From assembly GCA_017438745.1 (NCBI GenBank), contig JAFRUS010000011.1, positions 1 to 64,000 of the forward strand: a DNA stretch of 64,000 nt, read 5' to 3'. This DNA comes from Oscillospiraceae bacterium. GTDB lineage: Bacteria; Bacillota; Clostridia; Oscillospirales; Ruminococcaceae. Position 1 is the stretch's first letter; every line of letters begins with the position of its first letter. This document shows, piece by piece, positions 1-9,700 of this stretch. The notes below the pieces were generated by a model. It saw nothing but the letters and a program-made list of their open reading frames with translations. It was not told where the DNA came from and did no database searches. The position numbers and the translations under genes are program-made.

Positions 1-2
1 AC

Positions 3-125
3 GGTATCCGTGATTATTTGGCTGCGATGTCTTACATCGGCACTGCTAAGAAACATGGGAAAAATGCTTTTCAGGCTATCTTAAATGTTTTCGAAGGCAA
101 TCTATTTTATGCTATTGAAGATTGA
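3..125 (+). pseudogene. IS66-family transposase, C-terminal fragment cut by the window edge
   Basis: The frame starting at base 3 is open from the edge and encodes 40 residues beginning GIRDYLAAMSYIGTAKKHGK and ending in IED before a TGA. The motif SYIGTAKKHG followed by a short helix is the typical end of IS66-family DDE transposases. Only the tail is visible, so it cannot be decided whether the element is intact to the left or a relic. No clear terminal inverted repeat was seen in the 80 bases after the stop. Confidence 0.7.
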
Positions 126-205
126 GGTCCTGAACAGTTACCTTTTTTCAATATTCTCACTCCTCTCAAGACAATAATTTGTTCTCTGTTTTTTTACATT
201 TTTCA

Positions 206-1711
206 TCAGTCAAGATCAAAGAGTTTCCATCCGTCTGCAGTATTCTTTAAAAACGCACAATTATGTTCCGAATGACTTCCAAGGCCAATCTGAATGAAGC
301 TGTCATCAGCACTGATAACTGAAAAACTTGTATCAAACAGGCCGTATTTACGATTGGATACGTCTTTATTACAGTAAAGAGAACCTCCGGACATCTTATA
401 GACCGGATATTTACCGTTCACTCCTCTTATGTAGTCAATGCCTCTGAGCCTCAGATCAGCAACTGAAAGACTGCATATAAAGTTTTCAACCTCTGAGATA
501 TTTGAAAAGCGTTCATCGGTAACACGCTGATATACAACTGTCGTGCCGTCATATTCTTCAGTAAGCGTATCATTTTCATCTGTAGTGACTTCGCAGCAAA
601 AAACAACTTCTTCAAGCGCCTTCAGTTCTTCAGCAGCTTTTTGTCCGATATCTTTATACTTATCATAAAGATCCTTAAAGTAAGTCGGGCCGTCCGGTAT
701 ATTTGATATATGTTCATATCCGTCGATTTTCCATTTTCTGTCTTCAAGTACAAGGCTTACATGAACCGAACTGGCTCGAGCGTCAGGGGCATGATCGGCC
801 ATCATTACATCACATCTTTTGCCGTCATAGTTATATACATTGCCAGCGGCTACTGCCATCATCCTGATATCACTCGGAGAAGTCACATAAAGTTCACCGT
901 CAATTATTTTGAAGATAGTATATCTCCCCGGAACCTCATCGTAGTTTGAGATATAGTGCTTATCAATAAATGACTCTGTAAAATAATCTTCAAGAGCAGT
1001 ACGGACATCCTCTTCTGTATTATACTTATAATAAGAATCTAATTCACTGACTTTGTAATATCTCATCATATGCATAGTACCGCCATATGGGTTATAAGAA
1101 TCAGCTCCTATCGGTTGTATTGCATTGAAGGAATATGTAACATCCGCACCGACTACTATATCCCTGTACTCAGGTTCGATATCCATAGCATAAACATGGT
1201 GTACGAATTCAAAATTAAAACTTTCGAGCTTAGGAAGAACTGCCAGTATATCAGAATAAACAGCAATGTTTTTGGGGTTTCTGAGCGGTGAATATTCATC
1301 CGCATTTTCTGAAGTAACTGAAACTGCCGTTTCAGGAGATGTAACCGAAGTCACGGCAGTCGAGAATGCAGCCGCCTTTTCAGTTTCCTGCACAGTCGTC
1401 TCTGCCGGTGTCTCTTCTTCAGTTGTTTCTACTGTCGTTGTGACCGTAGTTACTTCTTCTGTTGTTTCTTCCGTTTCATAAACCGGATCAGGATCCGACG
1501 TTACCGTTGTGACACTGCTATTAACTTCGCCAGTCTTTTCAGAGTTTTCTCCGTGCCTGATCTTATAAACTCCACCGCCTGTCAGCAATCCTGCTATCAA
1601 AACAACCGCCAGAACAGCAGCAGTCGTTTTCCGGCCAGCGTCTGCATTTTTATCTTTGCCTTCCGGCTGATTTATCTGTTTGTTTTCGTTATTATTCTTT
1701 TCGTTTTCCAT
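206..1711 (-). CDS. Membrane-anchored surface protein with Thr/Glu-rich linker, function unknown
   Basis: I do not recognise the family. About 501 residues: a short charged cytoplasmic N-terminus, one transmembrane helix near residues 28-48 (AAVLAVVLIAGLLTGGG), a low-complexity Thr/Glu/Val linker to about residue 130, and an extracellular part of about 360 residues that appears to hold two related halves. Each half contains a segment on accumulating residues, experimental-looking Tyr-rich strands and a final Trp-Lys-Phe-Asp type strand, as in many Ruminococcus surface proteins. A GTG 12 bases upstream is also in frame, but the Shine-Dalgarno GAGGT (1717-1721) lies 5 bases before the ATG at 1711, so that start is preferred. 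It stands alone, and the linker style matches the lipoprotein at 60616. Confidence 0.75.
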   Translation of the reverse strand: MENEKNNNENKQINQPEGKDKNADAGRKTTAAVLAVVLIAGLLTGGGVYKIRHGENSEKTGEVNSSVTTVTSDPDPVYETEETTEEVTTVTTTVETTEEETPAETTVQETEKAAAFSTAVTSVTSPETAVSVTSENADEYSPLRNPKNIAVYSDILAVLPKLESFNFEFVHHVYAMDIEPEYRDIVVGADVTYSFNAIQPIGADSYNPYGGTMHMMRYYKVSELDSYYKYNTEEDVRTALEDYFTESFIDKHYISNYDEVPGRYTIFKIIDGELYVTSPSDIRMMAVAAGNVYNYDGKRCDVMMADHAPDARASSVHVSLVLEDRKWKIDGYEHISNIPDGPTYFKDLYDKYKDIGQKAAEELKALEEVVFCCEVTTDENDTLTEEYDGTTVVYQRVTDERFSNISEVENFICSLSVADLRLRGIDYIRGVNGKYPVYKMSGGSLYCNKDVSNRKYGLFDTSFSVISADDSFIQIGLGSHSEHNCAFLKNTADGWKLFDLD

Positions 1712-1738
1712 ATCATACCTCACTTAAAGCCCAATTGA

Positions 1739-2143
1739 TGATTTCCAATTGCCGCTTTTCATGCGTTTTTTTTACAACCAAACCGACTGCCTTCCCGCAT
1801 CAATAATTATACATCATCATCGCAAACAAGTCAATTATATATCAACATAAGGAAAAGAATTTTTACATTAGAAAAAAGAGGCGCTCTGTGCATCTGAATT
1901 AAAAATTGTGCCGCAGGCACCACCTTTCAATCGGTACGCCTGCGGCGTTCTATTCTAAAAAACAAAACATGAAGATCGCTCTTCATGTCTTGTTTTAATA
2001 CTATGCACTGTCTTAATTCAAATCTGTTTTTTACCGGCAGTCCGAATTTGTATTGTATCTGGTATTAAAAGCTTGCCGTACCTGTCTTACAATGTTTCTT
2101 AATAACTTCTTTATGCCTACTGTCGTAAGGCGACCTTTCTTTA
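1739..2143. other. Intergenic region between surface protein and glycerate kinase
   Basis: About 400 bases with no credible gene. It contains two inverted repeats. GCCGCAGGC (1910-1918) pairs with GCCTGCGGC (1938-1946) around a 19-base loop and has no T-run. A second, stronger hairpin at 1959-1996 is listed separately. The rest is AT-rich and unassigned. Confidence 0.5.
1959..1996 (-). terminator. Rho-independent terminator after glycerate kinase
   Basis: Arms 1959-1975 and 1980-1996 form a 17-bp stem with one mismatch and a 4-base loop. Read on the minus strand the stem is followed by a T-run, which fits termination of the glycerate kinase transcript that ends at 2144. Confidence 0.65.
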
Positions 2144-3274
2144 TCATTTTATAAGTCTGAACACCTGTTCAGATGTAAGTTCAAGATTTTTCTGCGTTGT
2201 TTCAGGATTCATTGCTTCTTCGAGGCTCATAGGCTTTCGGAGTACCGAAAAGCATGCATCTATACCGCATGAATTTAATGAGCTGTCAGTAACTTTGAGC
2301 ATTCCTGCAAATGCTATGACAGTTTTATTGTATTTCTTTGCCGCAGCAGCTATGCCAGCAGGTACTTTTCCCATAATACTCTGGTCATCGAGACAGCCTT
2401 CACCGGTAACAACTACATCGGCGTTTTCTATTTCCTTTTCAAGTCCGGATGCACTTATCATCAGTTCTATCCCCGGAACAAGTTCTGCATTCAGGAATGA
2501 ACGAAATGCAAATCCCAGTCCGCCAGCCGCTCCGGAACCAGGATAATTCCTGTCAGCGTCCGGATATTTCTTCTCTGTAAGATCAGCAAACTTTTCAAGC
2601 CATGAATCCATTTTAACTACATTTTCAGGTTGAAGACCTTTCTGAGGACCGAATACTGCAGAACAGCCTTTATCTCCGTACAGAGGATTCTTTACATCGC
2701 AGGCAATACGGAAATGACAGCCTTTTAGTTCCGGAATAACATTACTGTCATCTATCTCAGCAATACTTTCAAGCCCTTTTCCGTAAATGCTTACGGGCTT
2801 GCCGTCATTTCCATAGAATTCATATCCGAGAGCCTTAAGCATACCAATACCACCATCATTTGTGGCGCTTCCGCCAATTCCAATGATAAAATCACGAGAG
2901 CCGCGATTTAGAGCATCGGCAATCATTTCACCTACGCCATAAGTCGTTGTGTTCATCGGATCTCTTTCGTTTTCTGCCAGAAGCGGCAGTCCGGCAGCGG
3001 ACGCCATTTCCATTACGGCAAGTTTCTTTGAGTGATTAATTCCGTAAGAAGCATTTATCTTTCTGTTTATCGGGTCAGAAACTAAAACAGTTACTTTTTC
3101 ACATCCAAGGTTGCTAATCAGAGCATTTGTAAGCCCTTCCCCGCCGTCGGAAACCGGTTTTACAATAACCTCAGCATTCGGATGAGCTTTCAGTATTCCC
3201 TTTTTAACAGCCGCTCCGGCCTGCTCAGATGAAATACAGCCTTTGAACGAATCTATTGCAATTACTACTTTCAT
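2144..3274 (-). CDS. glxK: Glycerate kinase
   Basis: 376 residues, full length for the GlxK/GarK family, which phosphorylates D-glycerate to a phosphoglycerate in the cytoplasm. The start MKVVIAIDSFKG is the family N-terminus. Further family segments are PVSDGGEG near residue 41, IGGSATNDGGIGML near residue 132, GSGAAGGLGFAF near residue 247 and the GEGCLDDQS motif near residue 292. A GGAG Shine-Dalgarno precedes the ATG. It is a single-gene unit with its own terminator. The family includes both 2- and 3-phosphoglycerate-forming members, and sequence alone does not separate them here. Confidence 0.92.
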   Translation of the reverse strand: MKVVIAIDSFKGCISSEQAGAAVKKGILKAHPNAEVIVKPVSDGGEGLTNALISNLGCEKVTVLVSDPINRKINASYGINHSKKLAVMEMASAAGLPLLAENERDPMNTTTYGVGEMIADALNRGSRDFIIGIGGSATNDGGIGMLKALGYEFYGNDGKPVSIYGKGLESIAEIDDSNVIPELKGCHFRIACDVKNPLYGDKGCSAVFGPQKGLQPENVVKMDSWLEKFADLTEKKYPDADRNYPGSGAAGGLGFAFRSFLNAELVPGIELMISASGLEKEIENADVVVTGEGCLDDQSIMGKVPAGIAAAAKKYNKTVIAFAGMLKVTDSSLNSCGIDACFSVLRKPMSLEEAMNPETTQKNLELTSEQVFRLIK

Positions 3275-3364
3275 ATGATTTCTCCGTTAAGAATTATTTA
3301 TATAGATTATAGCACGATGAAGTGGTGAAATCAAATTATAAACTAAAAGTCAGGGAAATTAATC

Positions 3365-3393
3365 TTGACACATCCTGTCTTATATGATATAAT
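3365..3393 (+). promoter_or_regulatory. Consensus sigma-A promoter of the ABC-F gene
   Basis: TTGACA at 3365-3370 and TATAAT at 3388-3393 are both perfect consensus hexamers, separated by exactly 17 bases. The predicted start near 3400 leaves an unusually long leader of about 265 bases before the coding region. Confidence 0.85.
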
Positions 3394-3422
3394 AACCACA
3401 TATTTTCGAGAGAGGTGAGAAG

Positions 3423-3434
3423 ATGAGAAGATAA
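3423..3434 (+). CDS. Minimal leader ORF MRR-stop
   Basis: ATG-AGA-AGA-TAA directly after a good Shine-Dalgarno (AGAGG, 3411-3415, spacing 7). Such a minimal ORF near the 5' end of the transcript could load ribosomes onto the leader. Whether it is translated is an inference. Confidence 0.3.
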   Translation: MRR

Positions 3435-3456
3435 TCTGCTTTTGAACGCATAAATT

Positions 3457-3534
3457 ATGAATACAGTGTATGTGGGATATGTGAAAACATATGCTGTAGT
3501 TTTGTGCTGCCAAAAGTGGATTATGTTCTCATAA
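3457..3534 (+). CDS. Putative 25-residue leader peptide of the ABC-F attenuator
   Basis: Open frame of 25 codons starting MNTVYVGYVKTYAVVLCC and ending QKWIMFS. There is no clear Shine-Dalgarno, so translation is uncertain. Its position is telling. Codons for CCQ overlap the upstream arm of a predicted antiterminator (3506-3517), and its stop codon lies inside the arm ATAACCTC (3531-3538). Ribosome position on this ORF would therefore change RNA folding ahead of the terminator at 3605-3638. Confidence 0.45.
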   Translation: MNTVYVGYVKTYAVVLCCQKWIMFS

Positions 3535-3638
3535 CCTCTTTTTGCTTTTATACTATCATCGGCAGGACTGCTATGTCCGTGCTTTGAGGTTATCTGTAAC
3601 ATATCGGAACTGTTTGGCGGCAAACGGTTCCGTTTTTT
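3506..3638 (+). promoter_or_regulatory. Transcription attenuator: antiterminator arms and leader terminator
   Basis: The terminator is CGGAAC-T-GTTTG, loop GCGG, CAAAC-G-GTTCCG, then six T (3605-3638), ending about 30 bases before the ABC-F start. A competing pairing joins GCTGCCAAAAGT (3506-3517) with ACTGTTTGGCGGC (3609-3621): 12 pairs with one bulge, consuming the 5' terminator arm. A nested stem ATAACCTC/GAGGTTAT (3531-3538 with 3586-3593) fits inside the antiterminator. This is the usual architecture of drug-inducible ABC-F genes. Confidence 0.75.
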
Positions 3639-3667
3639 GTTAGCGGAACAGCAAAGGAGGAATGTTT

Positions 3668-5194
3668 ATGTCACAGATAAGAGCTGACCACCTTACATTC
3701 AGCTATGAAGGTTCTGTGGAACCTGTATTTGAAAATGCAACTTTTACAATAGATACCGACTGGAAATTAGGACTTATCGGAAGGAACGGTAAAGGTAAGA
3801 CTACCCTGCTCCGTCTTCTGACAGGCGAACTTACAGGTCAGGGCGCGATAATCAACTCTGTTCCTGTCGCCTATTTTCCCTACCGGATAACTTTAGAACA
3901 GATGAAGCTGTCTGCTGCTGAATTTGCCGAAGAACTTCGAATGGGCTGTGAAATGTGGCGCGTTATATGCGAACTTTCGGAGCTTGATGAAGATGCGGAA
4001 ATACTCTATCGTCCGTTTGAAACACTCAGTCACGGACAGCGTACAAAGGCGCTTCTGGCAATACTGTTTTCAGGCGAAAATGATTTTCTGCTTATAGATG
4101 AACCTACAAATCATCTTGATGCAAAGGCGCGTGAAAATGTACGTGAATATCTTTCATCAAAGAAAGGATTCATACTCGTCTCCCATGACCGTGATCTGCT
4201 TGATGCATGTACTGATCATATTCTTGTACTCAACCGAAAGACTATAATGGTGCAGAGCGGTAATTTCTCATGCTGGAAGGAAAATCAGGAAAAACGCGAT
4301 CAGTTCGCAAAATCGGAAAATGAAAAGCATCAGAAGCAGATTAAAAAACTTCGTCAGTCTGCAAAGCGTACATCAGAATGGGCTGATAAAAGCGAGCGTA
4401 CTAAGATTGGATATGATCCGATAAAGGAACATGACCGACCAATTAGCGCACGCGCATACATCGGTTCAAAGACAAAGAAGATGCAAAGCCGGGTAAAAAA
4501 CACCGAGATGCGTATTGAAAGAGAGATAAACGAACAGGAAGGACTGCTGCAGGATATAGAAGAAATTGCAGCGCTGAAAATGTCTCCTTTAACACATCAC
4601 AAGGATACCCTGATATCACTGCGTGACTGCACTTTAAAGTACGACGGCGCTGATGAACCGGTACTAAGCGGAGTATCTTTCAGTGTAAAAAAGGGAGAGC
4701 GTATTGCGCTACACGGAACAAATGGTTGCGGAAAATCTACACTTATGCGGCTGATACTGCAAAGTGCAGGAGTAATCCCGCAGGATAATAAGCTTATCGT
4801 AAATGGTATCTGCGAAACGGCATCGGGACTTATCGTCTCGTATGTTCCGCAGGACACTTCTTTTCTTAAAGGCAGTATTCCGCAGTTCTGCGAAGAACGT
4901 GGTCTTGACCGGAGTTTATACTGTACGGTGCTTCGTCAGCTTGACCTCAGCCGTGCGCAGCTATCGAAAGATATTTCTGAATACTCTGCGGGGCAGAAGA
5001 AAAAAGTCCTGCTGGCAGCAAGTATACTGACACCTGCACATATCTATATATGGGACGAACCGCTGAATTTCATCGATATTTTCTCGCGTATGCAGCTCGA
5101 AACACTTCTGAATGAATATCAGCCGACTATGCTCCTTGCAGAACATGATGTTCGATTCCGTGAAAATATAGGAGCGGAAACGGTGAATTTATAA
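3668..5194 (+). CDS. ABC-F ribosomal protection ATPase (Lsa/Vga/CplR-like)
   Basis: About 508 residues, a soluble protein with two ATPase domains and no membrane helices. Domain 1 has Walker A GRNGKGKTT at residues 38-46, signature LSHGQRTKAL and Walker B LLIDEPTNHLD. Domain 2 has GTNGCGKST, signature YSAGQKKKVLLA and IYIWDEPLNFID. The charged inter-domain linker, rich in Lys and Arg (about 200-290), is the part that enters the ribosome in this family. Length and domain-2 motifs match the lincosamide/pleuromutilin/streptogramin A group, but the drug spectrum cannot be read from sequence. Two in-frame ATGs exist; GGAGG at 3656-3660 is 7 bases from 3668 and only 1 from 3662, so 3668 is chosen. 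Control by the upstream attenuator is likely. Confidence 0.88.
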   Translation: MSQIRADHLTFSYEGSVEPVFENATFTIDTDWKLGLIGRNGKGKTTLLRLLTGELTGQGAIINSVPVAYFPYRITLEQMKLSAAEFAEELRMGCEMWRVICELSELDEDAEILYRPFETLSHGQRTKALLAILFSGENDFLLIDEPTNHLDAKARENVREYLSSKKGFILVSHDRDLLDACTDHILVLNRKTIMVQSGNFSCWKENQEKRDQFAKSENEKHQKQIKKLRQSAKRTSEWADKSERTKIGYDPIKEHDRPISARAYIGSKTKKMQSRVKNTEMRIEREINEQEGLLQDIEEIAALKMSPLTHHKDTLISLRDCTLKYDGADEPVLSGVSFSVKKGERIALHGTNGCGKSTLMRLILQSAGVIPQDNKLIVNGICETASGLIVSYVPQDTSFLKGSIPQFCEERGLDRSLYCTVLRQLDLSRAQLSKDISEYSAGQKKKVLLAASILTPAHIYIWDEPLNFIDIFSRMQLETLLNEYQPTMLLAEHDVRFRENIGAETVNL

Positions 5195-5204
5195 CCCTGT
5201 ATGT

Positions 5205-5238
5205 TGCCTGATTTCGATCAATCAACTATAATCAGGCA
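5205..5238 (+). terminator. Weak hairpin after the ABC-F gene
   Basis: TGCCTGATT (5205-5213) pairs perfectly with AATCAGGCA (5230-5238) 11 bases after the stop codon. There is no proper T-run, so termination efficiency is doubtful. Confidence 0.35.
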
Positions 5239-5259
5239 TGAGCCATTATTCTTTCAACC

Positions 5260-5288
5260 TTTACATCACCATACAAATATGATACAAT
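5260..5288 (+). promoter_or_regulatory. Promoter of pepT
   Basis: TTTACA at 5260-5265 and TACAAT at 5283-5288 with a 17-base spacer, followed by GAAGGA at 5314-5319, 6 bases before the pepT ATG. Confidence 0.65.
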
Positions 5289-5325
5289 TAAATGGTAAAT
5301 AACGAAACAGAAAGAAGGATTTTAA

Positions 5326-6549
5326 ATGAGCGAAGTTATAGAACGCTTTTTAAGATATGTAAAAATAGAGACCACATCTTCGGAAACAAGTGAAACAGCT
5401 CCGAGTACGGCGGTTCAGCGTGATCTTGCATCACTGCTTTACAGGGAACTTACGGATATGGGAGCAGCTGATGTTTATTACGATGAGGAACACTGTTATG
5501 TGTATGCGAAGATACCGGCTTCGGCGGGGTACGAAAACAGAAAAACTCTCGGATTTATCGCACATATGGATACATCCCCGGAAGCCTCCGGCAAAGATGT
5601 TAAGCCGCGTATTATCGAAAACTATGACGGCGAGGATATCATTCTCAATGAGGAACTAAACATTGTACTGGAAACTGCAAAATATCCTGAAATAAAGGCC
5701 TATAAAGGTCAGAGCGTCATTGTAACAGACGGAACTACTCTCCTTGGCGCTGACGACAAGGCCGGAGTTGCTGAGATAATGACAATGGCAAATACCCTTC
5801 TCTCACATCCTGAGATACCACACGGACCGGTTACAGTCGCATTTACTCCTGATGAGGAGATCGGGGCTGGTACTGCGAATTTTGATATGGAACGCTTCGG
5901 TGCTGATTATGCCTATACTGTTGACGGCGGCGGTATCGGTGAGCTTGAATATGAAACATTCAACGCTGCTTCTGCTGTAATCACCATAAAGGGTATCAGT
6001 GTTCATACCGGCGAAGCTAAAAACAAAATGATTAATGCCGCTCGTATTGCCGCTGAATTCGATTCAATGCTCCCTGCTGAACAGAGACCGGAATTTACTG
6101 AAGGGCGTGAAGGCTTCTATCATCTTATGGGTATTGAAGGAGCAACGGAAACTGCAAAACTTGTTTACCTTATAAGAGACCATGACAGAATGCTGTTTGA
6201 AAAACGCAAGGCTATCATGTATGTCATCGGAGACCAGCTTAATCTGCGATACGGTGAAGAAACTGTTGATGTGAACATAAAGGACACCTACTACAACATG
6301 CGCGAAAAGATCGAGCCTGATTTTATGTTCCTTATCGACAATGCCTGTGAAGTAATGAAGGAACTCGGTGTAGAACCGAAGATCCAGCCAATCCGAGGCG
6401 GTACAGACGGCTCTGCCCTCTCCTTCCGCGGCCTCCCGTGCCCGAACATCTGCACCGGCGGCCACAACTACCATGGCAGATTTGAATACTGCTGCGCAGA
6501 TTCAATGGAGAAGATCGTGGAGATACTGGTAAGGCTGACGGCGAAGTGA
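5326..6549 (+). CDS. pepT: Peptidase T (tripeptide aminopeptidase)
   Basis: 407 residues, the usual length. A cytoplasmic di-zinc M20-family aminopeptidase that removes the N-terminal residue of tripeptides. Metal and catalytic motifs visible in order: HMDTSPEASGKDVKP (about residue 79), LGADDKAGVAEI (about 142), FTPDEEIGAG (about 176), VDGGGIGELEYETFNA (dimerisation-lid region) and PIRGGTDGSALSFRGLPCPN near the C-terminus. A good promoter and Shine-Dalgarno precede it and a hairpin terminator follows, so it is monocistronic. Confidence 0.95.
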   Translation: MSEVIERFLRYVKIETTSSETSETAPSTAVQRDLASLLYRELTDMGAADVYYDEEHCYVYAKIPASAGYENRKTLGFIAHMDTSPEASGKDVKPRIIENYDGEDIILNEELNIVLETAKYPEIKAYKGQSVIVTDGTTLLGADDKAGVAEIMTMANTLLSHPEIPHGPVTVAFTPDEEIGAGTANFDMERFGADYAYTVDGGGIGELEYETFNAASAVITIKGISVHTGEAKNKMINAARIAAEFDSMLPAEQRPEFTEGREGFYHLMGIEGATETAKLVYLIRDHDRMLFEKRKAIMYVIGDQLNLRYGEETVDVNIKDTYYNMREKIEPDFMFLIDNACEVMKELGVEPKIQPIRGGTDGSALSFRGLPCPNICTGGHNYHGRFEYCCADSMEKIVEILVRLTAK

Positions 6550-6651
6550 TGATGATATCAATCGTTTCATCGGTACAAATCAGCAAAAAAGATAAAGCGT
6601 AGAATATTCTGATTTGTTTGATAAGTAGCGCAAATCAGATTTTCCATAAAT

Positions 6652-6686
6652 AAAAAAGCGAGGAATTTCGATGTTCCTCGCTTTTT
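6652..6686. terminator. Bidirectional terminator between pepT and the large lipoprotein gene
   Basis: AAAAAGCGAGGAA and TTCCTCGCTTTTT flank an 8-base loop, giving A- and T-runs on both sides. It can end both converging transcripts. A second, weaker inverted repeat CTGATTTG/CAAATCAG lies just upstream at 6609-6638. Confidence 0.85.
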
Positions 6687-6713
6687 CTGGTTTATTGCAT
6701 TTTGTCTTAAGAT

Positions 6714-9700
6714 TTAAGATATCTCATTCAGATAGAGAGTAACCTTGTTCTGAATTGATTTTGCTACTTCTTCGGCAGTTCGGTCTTCGGAATAGAAATA
6801 TTCATCAAGTTCGCTGTTTACGATGTCTGAAACCTTTCTGTACATCATATCGGTCACTGCAGGCATGGTATAGATGCTGCGGTATGCTTTTTCATCTTCA
6901 GAAGTAAAGTCAGTATACTCATCACTATAACTCATTTTTACATCTTCATTTATCTGGTTTTCCATTAAAGATGAATTCGATGAAACACATGAAATAGAGA
7001 TGGAACCATAGCCATCTGATGTAATATATGAGTATTGTCCGTTTTGATAATTATTCTCAAAAACCCCCAGTATATATCTGATAAATTCCCATGCACTTTC
7101 CTTGTGTTCTGAACTGCTGGTTATACCGAAAGACATGACAGGCTCTATAATTCTGGTACCGCCTTTATCCGACGGCCACCCTGAAACATATTTGATATCT
7201 GAGGTGCTGTTAAAGAATACACCGGTTTCCTGCAGATAATCATTCACAGATGAGATTCGCTCCGGGACCAGTATATACTCCCTGTTCAGATAATCCCCGG
7301 ATTCATTTAGTTCATTAACTTCTTCTGAAGTGAGCACTTCCTGCTTTAAAAACTTTATAAGCGATGCAAACTCGTCGTTGTCAAAATTGCATTTTTTACC
7401 TGCAAGATCTACGTGCTCAGTGCAATACGTTAATAAAGTGTTCGCTATAGCATTATCATAATACATATACTCAGTATTGAAAACAAGATTATTATACGGA
7501 AACAGATCTTTGTCACCGGTATCGAGGGACGCAAATTCGTTATAATCCCATTTTTCATGTTTTTCATCTGAAAACAGTACTGACTGAATGATCCCTGCAG
7601 GAATAGTATACAGGCAGTCGTTATAGGTAAATAAATCAGTTATATATCCGGAAATACTGTTAGGATCGAACTGTGGATCCGCATCTGCAATCTGTCTCAA
7701 ATCAGTAAAAAGGCCTTTCATGATATACGCTGAAAGATCAAGATTATCCATCATTATAATATCAGGAATATCGTTATTGATGATATCTCTTGAAAGAGCA
7801 TCCCCGACTATATCGTTATAGGATTTTCCTGTGTCAGCTTCAGCATCATTCCAGTACTTCGAATAGTCTTTTGTAAGAATATAACAGGTGTCGCTTTTCT
7901 TATTGAATTCCGAAACAAGATTCATAGTATTGTAATCATAAGGAACTGCCAGGGTTATAACTTCTCTTGAATTAAGTACCGCAAGACGTTCCTCATCGGC
8001 CTTTACAAGTTTGATACCGTCATTGCAGAGGATCTCTGTGTCGCTGACTGCCAGTGATTCACCGCTGCGATAACAGTTACTTGTAAATTCTGAAAATGAT
8101 GCGATTGACTCAGTTTTCCCTGTGTTTTCGTTCCAGCCAAGAATTTCTGTGTCTTCATACATGATAATATCATGATCACCGTATCCGTTTCTGAATACAG
8201 GCCAGCTGTCGGAATATGAAAATGATGTAACCTTTTCACCCATATCACATTTTTCATGATCATATTTGTATATCTTGCATGGTTCGTCTGGGCCGTACTC
8301 TTCGACAACTATGTATTCAGTATTATTATCATTCCGCACCAGTGATATTCCGTAATGCTCTTCATTCACTTCGGGGAAAATCGTATTTTTCAGATTTCCC
8401 GTAGTATCATAAACCATTATACATGCATTATCCTCTTCGTCCTGATAAACTATCATCAGATCGCCTGATGAATTCATTATCATTCCGCCGGTATATGCTT
8501 CAAAATGAAGTTCAGGCAGTGTAAAAAGCGGAGTGTCATTACCGTCTTTTTCATGGCGGTATACTGAATTGCATACAGATTCATAAGTATATCCGTCATC
8601 AGAGCCCTTTAGCATGTGTTCTGAAGAAATATAGTAGAAAGTACCGTCAGGCGAAATACATGATGGTCCGTTTCCTTCGCATTCCGTTATTATTGTTTCA
8701 CCCGTTTTTCTGTCTATTTCATATAAATATGATGAACCGACATCAGCAAGGGCAACGTAAAGACTGTTTCCGTTTAAATACGCTGATCTGAAGTTAGAAG
8801 CAAGCTTTGGAAGCTTATCATCAGATACTATGAGTTCCTTGCTGTCATCTTCGTAGCTGTACCCGTAGATCCCGTCCGAACATACATAAACCATGTCATA
8901 GTTCTCAGAAGGTCCTATGAAGTCATTTACACCGTACAGATCATACATGTGGACAAGATCACCGGTCTTCGGATCAATGACATCAACAGATTGCTGGCTT
9001 GTCAGGACAACGTTTCCGTCTTTGTCAGTGAAAAAACCGGTTACTATATCTCCAAGAGGATTTTCACCGGTGAGTTTAGTCAGTTTGTCATTTTCATCTA
9101 AAGTGTAAATGGTGTAATACTCATATTTCAAATCCATTATGAAATATATCTTTCCGTCGTCAGAAACACATAAATCGCTTAAGTAAAGATCTTGAGACAT
9201 CTGATCTGATAAATCAGTCTGTTTAACAAGGTTAAAAGATGAATCAAAATATTTAAGTATATTATTACGTTCCATCACGTATATGTTTCCGGATGAATCT
9301 GAATGCGCGTACCAGACTTTTTCAGTATCCAGGATTTTCTTATTGCCGCCGTTAAGATCAGATGAAAAAATTTTGTCATATTCTTCGCCAGTTCCGTAAT
9401 ATACCATTTTCTTGTCATCACGGTAAATTATTTTCCTGGCTTCTGTTTCATCATGGTCGTCAGCTGTAACTGAAGAATCAGTCATATCTACGATATATCC
9501 GTTGGTTTCTGACGCAAAGACAGATTCCGGGTCAACAGGTTTGAAATAGTATATTTTATCATTGCTCACAGCAGCAGGATATGCACCGGTAAGGTCTTCG
9601 TCACTTACTTTTTCCTCATCATAAAAAAGTGTGATAGTATCATATCCGCTTGCTTTCTTTTCCCATGAAGTATTTTTTATTTCGCCTTCTGTCACAGAAT

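Noticed and set aside
3336-3623. A 95-codon minus-strand ORF in the ABC-F leader
   Set aside because: The region is explained by the promoter, leader ORFs and attenuator on the plus strand; no ribosome site on the minus strand.
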